From Candidatus Nitrosopumilus sp. (GTDB lineage Archaea; Thermoproteota; Nitrososphaeria; Nitrososphaerales; Nitrosopumilaceae): a DNA stretch of 64,000 nt. The position numbers were made by a program, and so were the translations under genes. The notes beneath the pieces were generated by a model that worked only from the letters and a program-made list of their open reading frames with translations, ran no database searches and was not told where the DNA came from. Below, piece after piece: positions 57,108 to 64,000 of this stretch (positions are counted from its first letter, which is position 1; the number at the start of each line of letters is the position of its first letter). The stretch lies in assembly GCA_029263475.1 (NCBI GenBank), contig JAJCXK010000048.1:1-64000 (forward strand), read 5' to 3'.

Positions 57108-58055
57108 CTATCTTCCAATTGGCGGAATTTCTGTATGTGGTTTGCCATACTTCTTCTTACAAAATACCCCTAAGAATTTAATCGCAAATATCACCACCAC
57201 AATCACAGGTACAATGATGGCCAAATACATCAACTGAAATTCTTCCTCAACATCATCAACCGTAATATCCAGACATTTCAAACTCGAACACATGTCCTTG
57301 TTTACCTTGTATGTCGTCACGTAATCCTGCACGGAGTTTTGCGCATATGTCTTTGGAAACAAATTGCCGTTTTCCACAAGGTGAATCTCCATGTTCCTGT
57401 ACAATGTATCGGATGTCAGATAGAATTCCTCTGTGTCCGTATCGTAAGTATGAATTATTTTCTCATCGTTTACTATTACAATGCCCTCATAATTGTGAAT
57501 CTCCGGCAGATTGATTACCGCATGTATTGCCTCATCAGGTGCCACTGTCTGAGGATTCTCTATGGAAAACATGATAGAGTTTTCCTCTTCACCTACTACC
57601 GTATCTGCAATATTCTCAAATCCGTTTTTAGGTATCGTAAAGTCTGTCGTGAACGTGTCAAATACATGCCCAAAGTACGGCTTTTCAGGAGGCGTCATGC
57701 TCAGGTGTATCTTGTATTTGCCTTCCTGAATCACTCCAGTGTGCATCCTTCTTGGTTCTGTTTCACCGGATTCCATGTTTGTGATCCTGCCGTTGGCGGA
57801 TGTGGGGGTTCCGTCAGGCTGGATGATTCTGACATCAATGTTTACGGTTCCAAATGCGTTTTCACCCTTGAAGAGAATGTTTGGCTTTATTATCAGACTG
57901 TTCAGATTCGTCTTATCCTGGTATACATGTACGTCTACAAAGTCAAAGTCCCATTCATTGTGTTCTGTAGGGATTGCTGCAAATGATTCGTTTGTTGATA
58001 ATGGGATTAAGAGGATTATAGACAACGACAATAGAATAACGTAAAAACTGTTCAA
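57108..58055 (-). CDS. exported, C-terminally anchored surface protein
   Basis: A 315-aa product: signal peptide (VILLSLSIILLIPLSTNESF then AA), beta-rich ectodomain, TM at about 276-298 (LMYLAIIVPVIVVVIFAIKF) and short basic tail ending PPIGR. TTG start. The form resembles thaumarchaeal surface/PEFG-like proteins. May be lysogenic cargo that alters the cell surface. Confidence 0.6.
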   Translation of the reverse strand: MNSFYVILLSLSIILLIPLSTNESFAAIPTEHNEWDFDFVDVHVYQDKTNLNSLIIKPNILFKGENAFGTVNIDVRIIQPDGTPTSANGRITNMESGETEPRRMHTGVIQEGKYKIHLSMTPPEKPYFGHVFDTFTTDFTIPKNGFENIADTVVGEEENSIMFSIENPQTVAPDEAIHAVINLPEIHNYEGIVIVNDEKIIHTYDTDTEEFYLTSDTLYRNMEIHLVENGNLFPKTYAQNSVQDYVTTYKVNKDMCSSLKCLDITVDDVEEEFQLMYLAIIVPVIVVVIFAIKFLGVFCKKKYGKPHTEIPPIGR

Positions 58056-58474
58056 CGGTAATCAATCCCCCGAAATGATTTAAGGATTTCTTTCAGATTT
58101 GTACCAGCGAAATATCCTGTCTCTTCATCACAGTATTCAGCCAAGAACAAACCTCTTTGTGCGTTTGCAGAATCTGGAAACTGTTTTGCGAATTCCTGAT
58201 GGTGTTGTAATGATTCAGAGCATCTTTCAAGGTAGTTTAGCAGTACGCCCTTTTCAGTCCATGCCCTTTGCTGCATCGAGTCACGTTCGATTATCTCATC
58301 ATACCTTTGAAATCCCATGTCATATCGGGACTGATTGAACAAAGTGTCTGCTGAAACATACAATCCCGGAATATCATACAGTCGGTTTTTGCTGTCAAAC
58401 GAATCCCAGTTTACGAAAAATGCAGCAGTTACTGCGATAATTATGATCAGTGGAATTGCCCTAAGAAAAATCAT
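58052..58474 (-). CDS. membrane-anchored TPR-like protein
   Basis: A 140-aa product: N-terminal TM (LRAIPLIIIIAVTAAFFV), then helical hairpins with TPR character (YDMGFQRYDEIIERDSMQQR). Overlaps the surface-protein gene, so the pair probably acts together at the envelope. Confidence 0.55.
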   Translation of the reverse strand: MIFLRAIPLIIIIAVTAAFFVNWDSFDSKNRLYDIPGLYVSADTLFNQSRYDMGFQRYDEIIERDSMQQRAWTEKGVLLNYLERCSESLQHHQEFAKQFPDSANAQRGLFLAEYCDEETGYFAGTNLKEILKSFRGIDYR

Positions 58475-58554
58475 CAGCTATCAATTATCTCCACCTTTGC
58501 AAACAAATCTCTTTTCTTGCACCAGCAGTTAGGAGAGCAGTTCATAGGTTCCAT
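58474..58554 (-). CDS. Cys micro-protein (26 aa)
   Basis: MEPMNCSPNCWCKKRDLFAK then VEIIDS; three Cys. ATG overlaps the preceding TAA, and the stop overlaps the next start. Low support because of length. Confidence 0.3.
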   Translation of the reverse strand: MEPMNCSPNCWCKKRDLFAKVEIIDS

Positions 58555-58691
58555 TAGTTGTTCTCCACATGGCCGCAATGAAAGCATCTGATCATTCTCT
58601 TTGATTGCTCGGAGTATCTTACCTCAATGAATTCCGACCTGCATGATCCGCATCTGTCGCCGATGATTCCCTCAAAATCCCCATCACCCAT
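58554..58691 (-). CDS. zinc-ribbon micro-protein (45 aa)
   Basis: First ATG at 58691; the frame is open about 40 codons further upstream without a good start. CGSCRSEF and CFHCGH form a zinc ribbon. First gene of the leftward unit that follows the ACATATGT boxes. Confidence 0.45.
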   Translation of the reverse strand: MGDGDFEGIIGDRCGSCRSEFIEVRYSEQSKRMIRCFHCGHVENN

Positions 58692-58832
58692 GTCAAATGA
58701 CGGATGGTTCTTGTGCTCTCCAGCACCAATTTTATCTAAAAATATTTGGTCTGCCGTTGAGCAGTTGTTTTACTCTGTTTGTTGTTTCATGCCTACATTT
58801 TGCTGTTTTAGGCTATAAGGCGGCTGATATGC

Positions 58833-58866
58833 CATATATGAAACATATGTAGTGTATTACATATGT
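58833..58866. promoter_or_regulatory. ACATATGT operator boxes
   Basis: ACATATGT at 58843-58850 and 58859-58866 (16 bp apart), with CATATATG at 58833-58840. They lie in the gene-free 58692-58924 region between the leftward early genes and the integrase. Likely promoter control. Confidence 0.5.
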
Positions 58867-58924
58867 TGAAAATCATTGTCAATTCAATTTTTAGACTGTA
58901 AGATTTGAATAAATTAAAAATAAT

Positions 58925-59998
58925 CTATACTTTTCCACGCCATGCAGGAATTTCTTTTTCTGCCTTGTCCTTCTCCAACGCCCTGATTCTCATCAGCATG
59001 TCACTAAGTTCCTCTTTCTGATCCGCAAGCATAGTGTTGGCCTCCTGCAGTTTCTTGATTTGCTGATTCTTCTTTTCAAGATCAAACACGAGTACCTCGG
59101 ATTCCAATTCACTCCACAGTTCCATCTTTTCATCAATCGTTCTTCTTTGGTACTGCTGCAGATATGCGCCATGGCCTATTAGCGCATGTGCGGTGTCATC
59201 GTCAAACATCTTTTGAGCTCGCGTAAAGAAATAGCCCCTGAAACAATACAGATTGATCTTATGAAATCCCGTGGATTCGTATACGTCCATGAAGTGACCG
59301 CCCAATTTTTCCCTAATCTTTCCAAGGTATTGGTTCTCGTTGTTTCGTGCAGTCTCGAGATTAGGATTTCCAGTAAACAGCATATCGCCATAGCGTTCGG
59401 ATTTCATGAATCGGTTCAGATACGGATTGCATTCCTTTGAGAATCTGATCGTTCTGGCCATTCCCTTCTTTGTAAGTCGAGCAGGAACCAGGGCCTTCCA
59501 TCTGTCACCCCTCCACTCCAGATCCTTTTTTGACAATCCCAATATTTCGATGGGTCTGGCACCGGAGCTAATCAGACACAGGTAATACCCCTGCTTCTTC
59601 CACTTTACGGCATTGAAAATTTCTATTATCTCCTCTCGGGTAATTGCGTATCTCTCTTCTTGGAGTTCCTTTGAAAACGTGATATTCTTGACATCGGTTC
59701 TGAATCGCCTATACTTTAGATAGTGATTTACTGATGAGACATATTGCTTTATGACCTGGACTGTAAGCATCTTGCCCCCCGTCTTTACAGGATTTTTTGA
59801 CAGATGATTTGCCCAGTCCTGCATGATGTCCTCCATCTCCTCATCAGGATCATTCTCCTTGAGGCGTTCGTTGATTTTATCTTCAAATTTGCACCATTGG
59901 TTGATGGCACTGTAAGCGTATCTTTTGAGGTCTAAAGATGATTTTGAACGGGTTTGATTCTTTATCAGGTAAGTTTCAAAGGTCTTTTCTCGCTTCAC
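58925..59998 (-). CDS. tyrosine recombinase (integrase) of the right element
   Basis: A 357-aa product with SAM-like N-terminal domain and catalytic domain: Arg148 (SSGARPIEIL), Lys in RLTKKG, Arg254 (LYCFRGYF, where the usual His-x-x-Arg His is not conserved), His276 (LIGHGA) and nucleophile Tyr283 (LQQYQRR). C-terminal coiled coil (residues about 305-345). Archaeal-type integrase at the outer edge of the provirus. Confidence 0.8.
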   Translation of the reverse strand: MKREKTFETYLIKNQTRSKSSLDLKRYAYSAINQWCKFEDKINERLKENDPDEEMEDIMQDWANHLSKNPVKTGGKMLTVQVIKQYVSSVNHYLKYRRFRTDVKNITFSKELQEERYAITREEIIEIFNAVKWKKQGYYLCLISSGARPIEILGLSKKDLEWRGDRWKALVPARLTKKGMARTIRFSKECNPYLNRFMKSERYGDMLFTGNPNLETARNNENQYLGKIREKLGGHFMDVYESTGFHKINLYCFRGYFFTRAQKMFDDDTAHALIGHGAYLQQYQRRTIDEKMELWSELESEVLVFDLEKKNQQIKKLQEANTMLADQKEELSDMLMRIRALEKDKAEKEIPAWRGKV

Positions 59999-60123
59999 AG
60001 ATACCTAGGAACGAATTTAATAATTAAAGTTAGTTTTTTGACCTACTTTATTATATTAAAGTTTAATTTTTTTAAAATCAAAAAAACGTTAGTAATAAAT
60101 CACCGAGTGTATCATTAGAGTAC

Positions 60124-60411
60124 ATGGGAGAATTAGAACGTAAATTTGACGTAAAAATCAAATCAACTGAAGACAAGCAGAAGCTCCCAGCTGAAGTCAA
60201 GGAAGAGCTAAAGGCATCAGGTATGATGGATGAAAAAGGCAAACTAAAACTAAAAGGAGTTAGTCCAAAGATGCTTAAAAAAATGAAGCAGGAATATGTA
60301 GAATGTCCAGTGATTAAAGAAGACATACAGTTCATTCAATGTTTTGTCTGTCCAAATTTCCAAAGCAGAGTAATGGGAGAAGTCCTATGCAAAGGGGATC
60401 CCCTAAAATAA
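60124..60411 (+). CDS. conserved Cys-containing host protein
   Basis: A 95-aa product: Lys-rich helical first half, then ECPVIKEDIQFIQCFVCPNF and LCKGDP with four Cys, resembling a small zinc or Fe-S protein. Host-like context before proS. Function unknown. Confidence 0.6.
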   Translation: MGELERKFDVKIKSTEDKQKLPAEVKEELKASGMMDEKGKLKLKGVSPKMLKKMKQEYVECPVIKEDIQFIQCFVCPNFQSRVMGEVLCKGDPLK

Positions 60412-60459
60412 TTTTAGAGTTGTTTATTTCACGAAAGGCTCATTAGTAAAAATAATTTA

Positions 60460-61914
60460 TTGAAAACCATCTTGGCCAAGGAAAAAGTAGGAATTACAGT
60501 TTCAAAAAATGATGATTTCAGTGAGTGGTACACACAAGTGGTGCTCAAAGCTAAGCTAGCAGATTATGCTCCGGTTAAAGGACTAATTGTTCTCAGACCG
60601 GATGGACATTCCATTTGGGAATCACTCAGAAATACGTTTGATAAAAAATTTGCAAAAAATGGAATTAGAAATGGGTTTTTACCAATACTCATTCCTGAAT
60701 CATTATTGGGAAAAGAACAGAAACACTTTGCAGGATTTAATCCCGAAGTATTCTGGGTAACCCACTCAGGAACTAACGAGATAGGAGACAGACTTGCATT
60801 AAGACCCACATCTGAAACGCTTGCATATACATTGTATTCAAAATGGATTCAAAGTTGGAGGGACCTGCCATTAAAAATTAATTTTTGGAATACAGCACTA
60901 AGGGCAGAAATTAAAGCGACCAAACCGTTTCTTAGAACCTCTGAATTCTTGTGGCAGGAAGGACATACAGTGCATTCCACAAAGGAAGAAGCAGAAAAAG
61001 AAGTAATGAAAATCCTCGACATCTACAAGAATACCGTAGAATCAGAATTGGCAATTCCCGTAACTACTGGAAAGAAAAGCGAGAAAGAAAAATTTGTAGG
61101 TGCAGAGTACACCACAACCATGGAATCAATCATGCCAGATGGAAAGGCACTTCAAATGGGTACATCTCATTTCTTGGGACAGAATTTCTCCAAACCGTTT
61201 GATGTGAAATTTGCAGATAAAGACAACATAGAACATTTTGCATGGCAAACATCATGGGGTGTTTCTTGGAGATTAATCGGAGCCATGATCATGGCCCATG
61301 GAGATGACAAGGGTCTGGTTTTACCGCCAAAAGTAGCACCAATTCAAGTGGTAATCATACCAATTTACAAAAATGATGAAGGTAAGGAGACAGTTTTGCC
61401 CAAGGTGGAAGAGATAGGAGACGAACTAGAATCTAAAGGGATCAGGGTTCACATTGATGACAGAGAAGGGATGTCCCCGGGTTACAAATTCAACGATTGG
61501 GAATTGAAAGGGGTGCCATTGAGAATAGAGATAGGCCCCAAAGACATTGAAAAACAAAGCATTGTAATGGCAAAAAGATACAATTTAGAAAAAACAAGTT
61601 TGAATTTTACTGAAATTGAAAAGATCCCTTCAACGTTGGATCAAATACAAGATGAGATGTTAAAAAAGGCCAAGGCAGAATCGATAGCAAACACAATGGA
61701 CATATCGGACTATTCTGATTTTAATTCAAAGATAGAGAAAGGCGGTTTCTTCAACTCTCCTTGGTGTGGAAAATTAGAATGCGAGAACAAGATCAAGGAA
61801 GAGACAGGAGCAGAGATCAGAGTTGTTCCATTTGGGAGTGAAGACACCAATCAAAAATGCATATATTGTCAAGAGCAAAGCGTTGTCATTCCAATTTTTG
61901 CAAGAGGATACTAG
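60460..61914 (+). CDS. proS: prolyl-tRNA synthetase, archaeal type
   Basis: A 484-aa class II synthetase that charges tRNA-Pro. Class II motif 2 region WNTALRAEIKATKPFLRTSE FLWQEGHT, and RPTSETLAYTLYSKWI before it. Class II motif 3 in WGVSWRLIGAMIMAHGDDKG. C-terminal anticodon-binding domain and a Cys-bearing archaeal/eukaryal-type tail (PWCGKLECE ... CIYCQ) ending in GY. TTG start. Single-copy host gene. Confidence 0.93.
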   Translation: MKTILAKEKVGITVSKNDDFSEWYTQVVLKAKLADYAPVKGLIVLRPDGHSIWESLRNTFDKKFAKNGIRNGFLPILIPESLLGKEQKHFAGFNPEVFWVTHSGTNEIGDRLALRPTSETLAYTLYSKWIQSWRDLPLKINFWNTALRAEIKATKPFLRTSEFLWQEGHTVHSTKEEAEKEVMKILDIYKNTVESELAIPVTTGKKSEKEKFVGAEYTTTMESIMPDGKALQMGTSHFLGQNFSKPFDVKFADKDNIEHFAWQTSWGVSWRLIGAMIMAHGDDKGLVLPPKVAPIQVVIIPIYKNDEGKETVLPKVEEIGDELESKGIRVHIDDREGMSPGYKFNDWELKGVPLRIEIGPKDIEKQSIVMAKRYNLEKTSLNFTEIEKIPSTLDQIQDEMLKKAKAESIANTMDISDYSDFNSKIEKGGFFNSPWCGKLECENKIKEETGAEIRVVPFGSEDTNQKCIYCQEQSVVIPIFARGY

Positions 61915-61961
61915 ACAAAATACCCAGAAACATAATAATAGAAAAGCGTGATTTTTCAATC

Positions 61962-63272
61962 ATGACCTCGAATCCAGAATTGGATACAAACAGATCATTG
62001 TTAGAACAGTTCAGAGAAACAAGAAACAGAACATTAGATATTGTAAAGACGTTGGAAAAGGATGATTTTGTTGTACAGACTTCATTTTTCATGAGTCCTC
62101 CCAAATGGCACGTAGGTCATGTCAGCTGGATATACGAGGTAATACTAAGTAAACTGGACAAGAGCTATGAGTTTTATTCAAAGGAGTTTTCAGAATATCT
62201 GAATTCATATTATCAGCAATTTGGCATACCTCACGACAAAGGATTGCGAGGAGTAGTATCAAGACCAACAATAGACCAAATTTTCCAATACTTTAACACA
62301 ATCAACCAAAGAGTGGAGAAAATAATTCAATCCCAGGAGATGAGCAAAGAGATGGCAAAGCTAATCACCATAGGTTTTCATCACGAATGTCAGCATCAAG
62401 AACTTCTAGTGTATGATTTACAACATTTGCTTGCAGAGCAATACAGGCCCACCAAAAAGAGAGAAATCTCAAAGCCACAACATGTCGAAAAAAAATCAAT
62501 TCACATCAAAGGAGGATTATACACAATGGGGTACAACGGTAAAGAGTATTGTTATGACATAGAACTGCCTGAACATAAGACATATCTCAACGACTACATA
62601 ATCGATGAGTTTCCAATTACAAATCAGCAATTTATGGAATTCATGAATGATGGTGGCTATGAGACATACAAGTTTTGGTTATCAGACGGGTGGGAAAAAG
62701 TAAAGTCAAACAAATGGAATTCCCCAATGTACTGGGAAAAGATCAATGATGAATGGCATGTAAGAGACTTCTTAGGAATTAGAAAAGTCAATCCAAATGA
62801 ACCAGTATGTCATGTAAGCTACTATGAGGCAGATGCATACTGCAAGTGGGCAGGAAAAAGACTGCCAACAGAAGCAGAATGGGAAAAAGCAGCTTGTTGG
62901 AACGAGGAAAAACAAGAAAAAACAACCTATCCATGGGGAAATGAACACCCTACAAACGATACGTGTAATTTACTTGAATCGCATCACTGGGGATGCTCAG
63001 AGATAGGCGCATTTCCCAATGGCAGCAGCAGTTCAGGATGTCAGCAGATGATTGGAGATGTTTGGGAATGGACTGCATCTGAATTTACAGGATATCCAGG
63101 ATTCAAATCAGATTTTGATGAATACAATGACAAGTGGTTTACAAATCAAAAAGTTTTGAGAGGAGGATCATTTGGAACTCCAAAAATGTCAATCAGGGGA
63201 AGTTACAGGAACTTCTTCAGACTGGATGAACGATGGCTGTTTTCAGGATTCAGATGTGCAGAGAACATCTAG
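61962..63272 (+). CDS. egtB: ergothioneine biosynthesis EgtB-type sulfoxide synthase
   Basis: 436 aa from ATG 61962. N-terminal DinB-like part with the iron ligands: His in PPKWHVGHVSW and HECQHQE (the H-x3-H-x-E motif). C-terminal formylglycine-generating-enzyme-like domain (GDVWEWTASEF, VLRGGSFGTP, GFRCAE). Couples trimethyl-histidine (hercynine) to a thiol donor using oxygen. Convergent with egtD; the two stops share CTAG at 63269-63272. Confidence 0.88.
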   Translation: MTSNPELDTNRSLLEQFRETRNRTLDIVKTLEKDDFVVQTSFFMSPPKWHVGHVSWIYEVILSKLDKSYEFYSKEFSEYLNSYYQQFGIPHDKGLRGVVSRPTIDQIFQYFNTINQRVEKIIQSQEMSKEMAKLITIGFHHECQHQELLVYDLQHLLAEQYRPTKKREISKPQHVEKKSIHIKGGLYTMGYNGKEYCYDIELPEHKTYLNDYIIDEFPITNQQFMEFMNDGGYETYKFWLSDGWEKVKSNKWNSPMYWEKINDEWHVRDFLGIRKVNPNEPVCHVSYYEADAYCKWAGKRLPTEAEWEKAACWNEEKQEKTTYPWGNEHPTNDTCNLLESHHWGCSEIGAFPNGSSSSGCQQMIGDVWEWTASEFTGYPGFKSDFDEYNDKWFTNQKVLRGGSFGTPKMSIRGSYRNFFRLDERWLFSGFRCAENI

Positions 63273-64000
63273 ACTTTTGATACTAACGTAAGTGAAAAAT
63301 ATTTTTTCTCATCAAGCCAAATATGATTAATCACAAACCCAGCACCCTCTAAAAGTTCACGAATTTGATCTAAGCTGTATTTGTGGGAGTATTCAGTATG
63401 AATTAATTCATTTTTTTCCAAATTCATCGAAAGATTCGACTTTGACACGACAACAGTTTGACGTAAAAGTGATTTCAAATACATTTCAATTCTCTGGTGT
63501 TCTACGTTGTAAACAGAATGGTGTGAAAAATTATTCAGATCAAAATCAGCATCAAGCTCATCATTTATTCGAGAAAGAACGTTAAGGTTGAATTGTGCAG
63601 TAACTCCCTGTGAATCATCATATGCAGACTCTAGAATCCGTATATCTTTAACCAGATCGAGTCCGATTAAAAATAGATCTCCAGGCTTCATTGTGGAATT
63701 TATTGTTTGTAAGAGTTTACGTCCATCAATAGGAGAGAAATTTCCAAAGCTAGAGCCCAAAAAAAGAATCAGGTTTTTTTTATCACTATAATTTTTAAGA
63801 AATTCCAACCCTCCCTCATAGGTGTCAATGATGCCAGTAATCCGAAGATTGTCATAATCATTCAGCAGGATCTCAGAACTTTCCGTAAGAATTTCAGATA
63901 TATCTATTGGAAAATACTCAGTAGTATTTTGTAACGAGGTAAACATATCAAGAATTAGCCTGGTTTTGACGGATGCACCACTCCCAAGTTCTACCAAGCG
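63269..64000 (-). CDS. egtD: histidine N-alpha-methyltransferase EgtD (5' end outside window)
   Basis: The frame is open to the right edge. SAM-binding LVELGSGASVKTRLILDMF, then ILFLGSSFGNFSP and the C-terminal ELIHTEYSHKYSLDQIRELL (family 'hTEyS.Ky' block). Methylates histidine to hercynine, the EgtB substrate. The N-terminal quarter is missing from this window. Confidence 0.88.
   Translation of the reverse strand, partial: RLVELGSGASVKTRLILDMFTSLQNTTEYFPIDISEILTESSEILLNDYDNLRITGIIDTYEGGLEFLKNYSDKKNLILFLGSSFGNFSPIDGRKLLQTINSTMKPGDLFLIGLDLVKDIRILESAYDDSQGVTAQFNLNVLSRINDELDADFDLNNFSHHSVYNVEHQRIEMYLKSLLRQTVVVSKSNLSMNLEKNELIHTEYSHKYSLDQIRELLEGAGFVINHIWLDEKKYFSLTLVSKV

Noticed and set aside
57339-57986. 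Long + strand open frame opposite the surface-protein gene
   Set aside because: Its translation is Cys/Arg/Val-rich without domain features and mirrors the codons of the minus-strand gene, which has a signal peptide, TM segment and proper context.
2496-59998. A single chimeric virus with both DJR and HK97 capsids
   Set aside because: Two integrases, two repressor regions and two complete packaging/capsid sets on opposite strands are better explained by two neighbouring proviruses. Not formally excluded because the junction is so tight.
2500-60120. Attachment-site direct repeats flanking the proviruses
   Set aside because: I compared sequence near both integrases, the 17.5 kb junction and the outer flanks and found only 7-8 bp matches (for example CCTAGG-type and AAAGTTAG), which are expected by chance. 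No tRNA gene was seen at the ends.
1-64000. CRISPR arrays and cas genes
   Set aside because: No regularly spaced repeats of 23-50 bp and no Cas-like proteins were seen. The repeats found are operators, coding repeats or paired single repeats.
1-64000. Insertion sequences / transposases
   Set aside because: No DDE or HUH transposase motifs and no terminal inverted repeats with target duplications were recognised; the HNH gene is homing-type.

Overview
The window is from an AT-rich thaumarchaeon (Nitrososphaerota, most like the Nitrosopumilus group). The right end carries ordinary host genes: a Cys-rich conserved protein, an archaeal-type prolyl-tRNA synthetase (proS), and the ergothioneine genes egtB and egtD (egtD cut by the window edge). 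Nearly everything between about 2.1 and 60.0 kb reads as integrated viral DNA. It is dense with short overlapping genes, tiny zinc-binding proteins, TTGA/ATGA stop-start overlaps, virion genes and two different tyrosine recombinases, one near each outer end.

Left element (about 2.1-17.5 kb, genes rightward). An RHH/zinc repressor and an array of TTACGTA boxes precede a tyrosine integrase. A run of more than a dozen zinc-ribbon micro-proteins follows (4.6-7.3 kb). A late block then encodes a 226-aa packaging-type P-loop ATPase, a classic C2H2 finger, several one- to three-pass membrane proteins, and a 339-aa protein that looks like a double-jelly-roll (DJR) major capsid protein. Next come proline-rich membrane-anchored proteins, jelly-roll-like vertex/spike candidates (one with five EF-hand calcium loops) and a small two-TM protein. 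This is the layout of a tailless, internal-membrane DJR virus, integrated as a provirus of about 15 kb.

Right element (about 17.5-60.0 kb, almost all genes leftward). This is a head-tail (Caudoviricetes-type) provirus. In transcription order it has: an integrase near 59 kb; RHH/zinc and RHH-type regulators with palindromic operators; many zinc micro-proteins; a recombination-type protein; an MCM helicase; a beta-class DNA methyltransferase; a SWIM protein; a nuclease; small terminase; large terminase split over several ORFs; portal; a minor head protein; a prohead protease/scaffold; a decoration protein; an HK97-type capsid protein; connectors; tail tube; a tail chaperone with a U UUU UUA -1 frameshift site; tape measure; baseplate/lectin/fibre genes; and an HNH endonuclease. 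Several head proteins share an Ala-rich 'AAxGP(E/N)' motif that looks like the maturation-protease cleavage site. Two in-frame stops (in terL and in a 105-codon head gene) and a frameshifted duplicated gene suggest that this provirus is partly decayed.

The two elements meet tail-to-tail at about 17.53 kb with only a few bases between stop codons. They share related proteins (zinc micro-proteins, repressor architecture, a fibre C-terminal domain). I could not identify attachment-site repeats, so the exact boundaries and order of integration are inferred. The first 2 kb (a partial gene, a two-TM protein, a short S26-peptidase-like protein, a zinc protein) could be host or mobile DNA.
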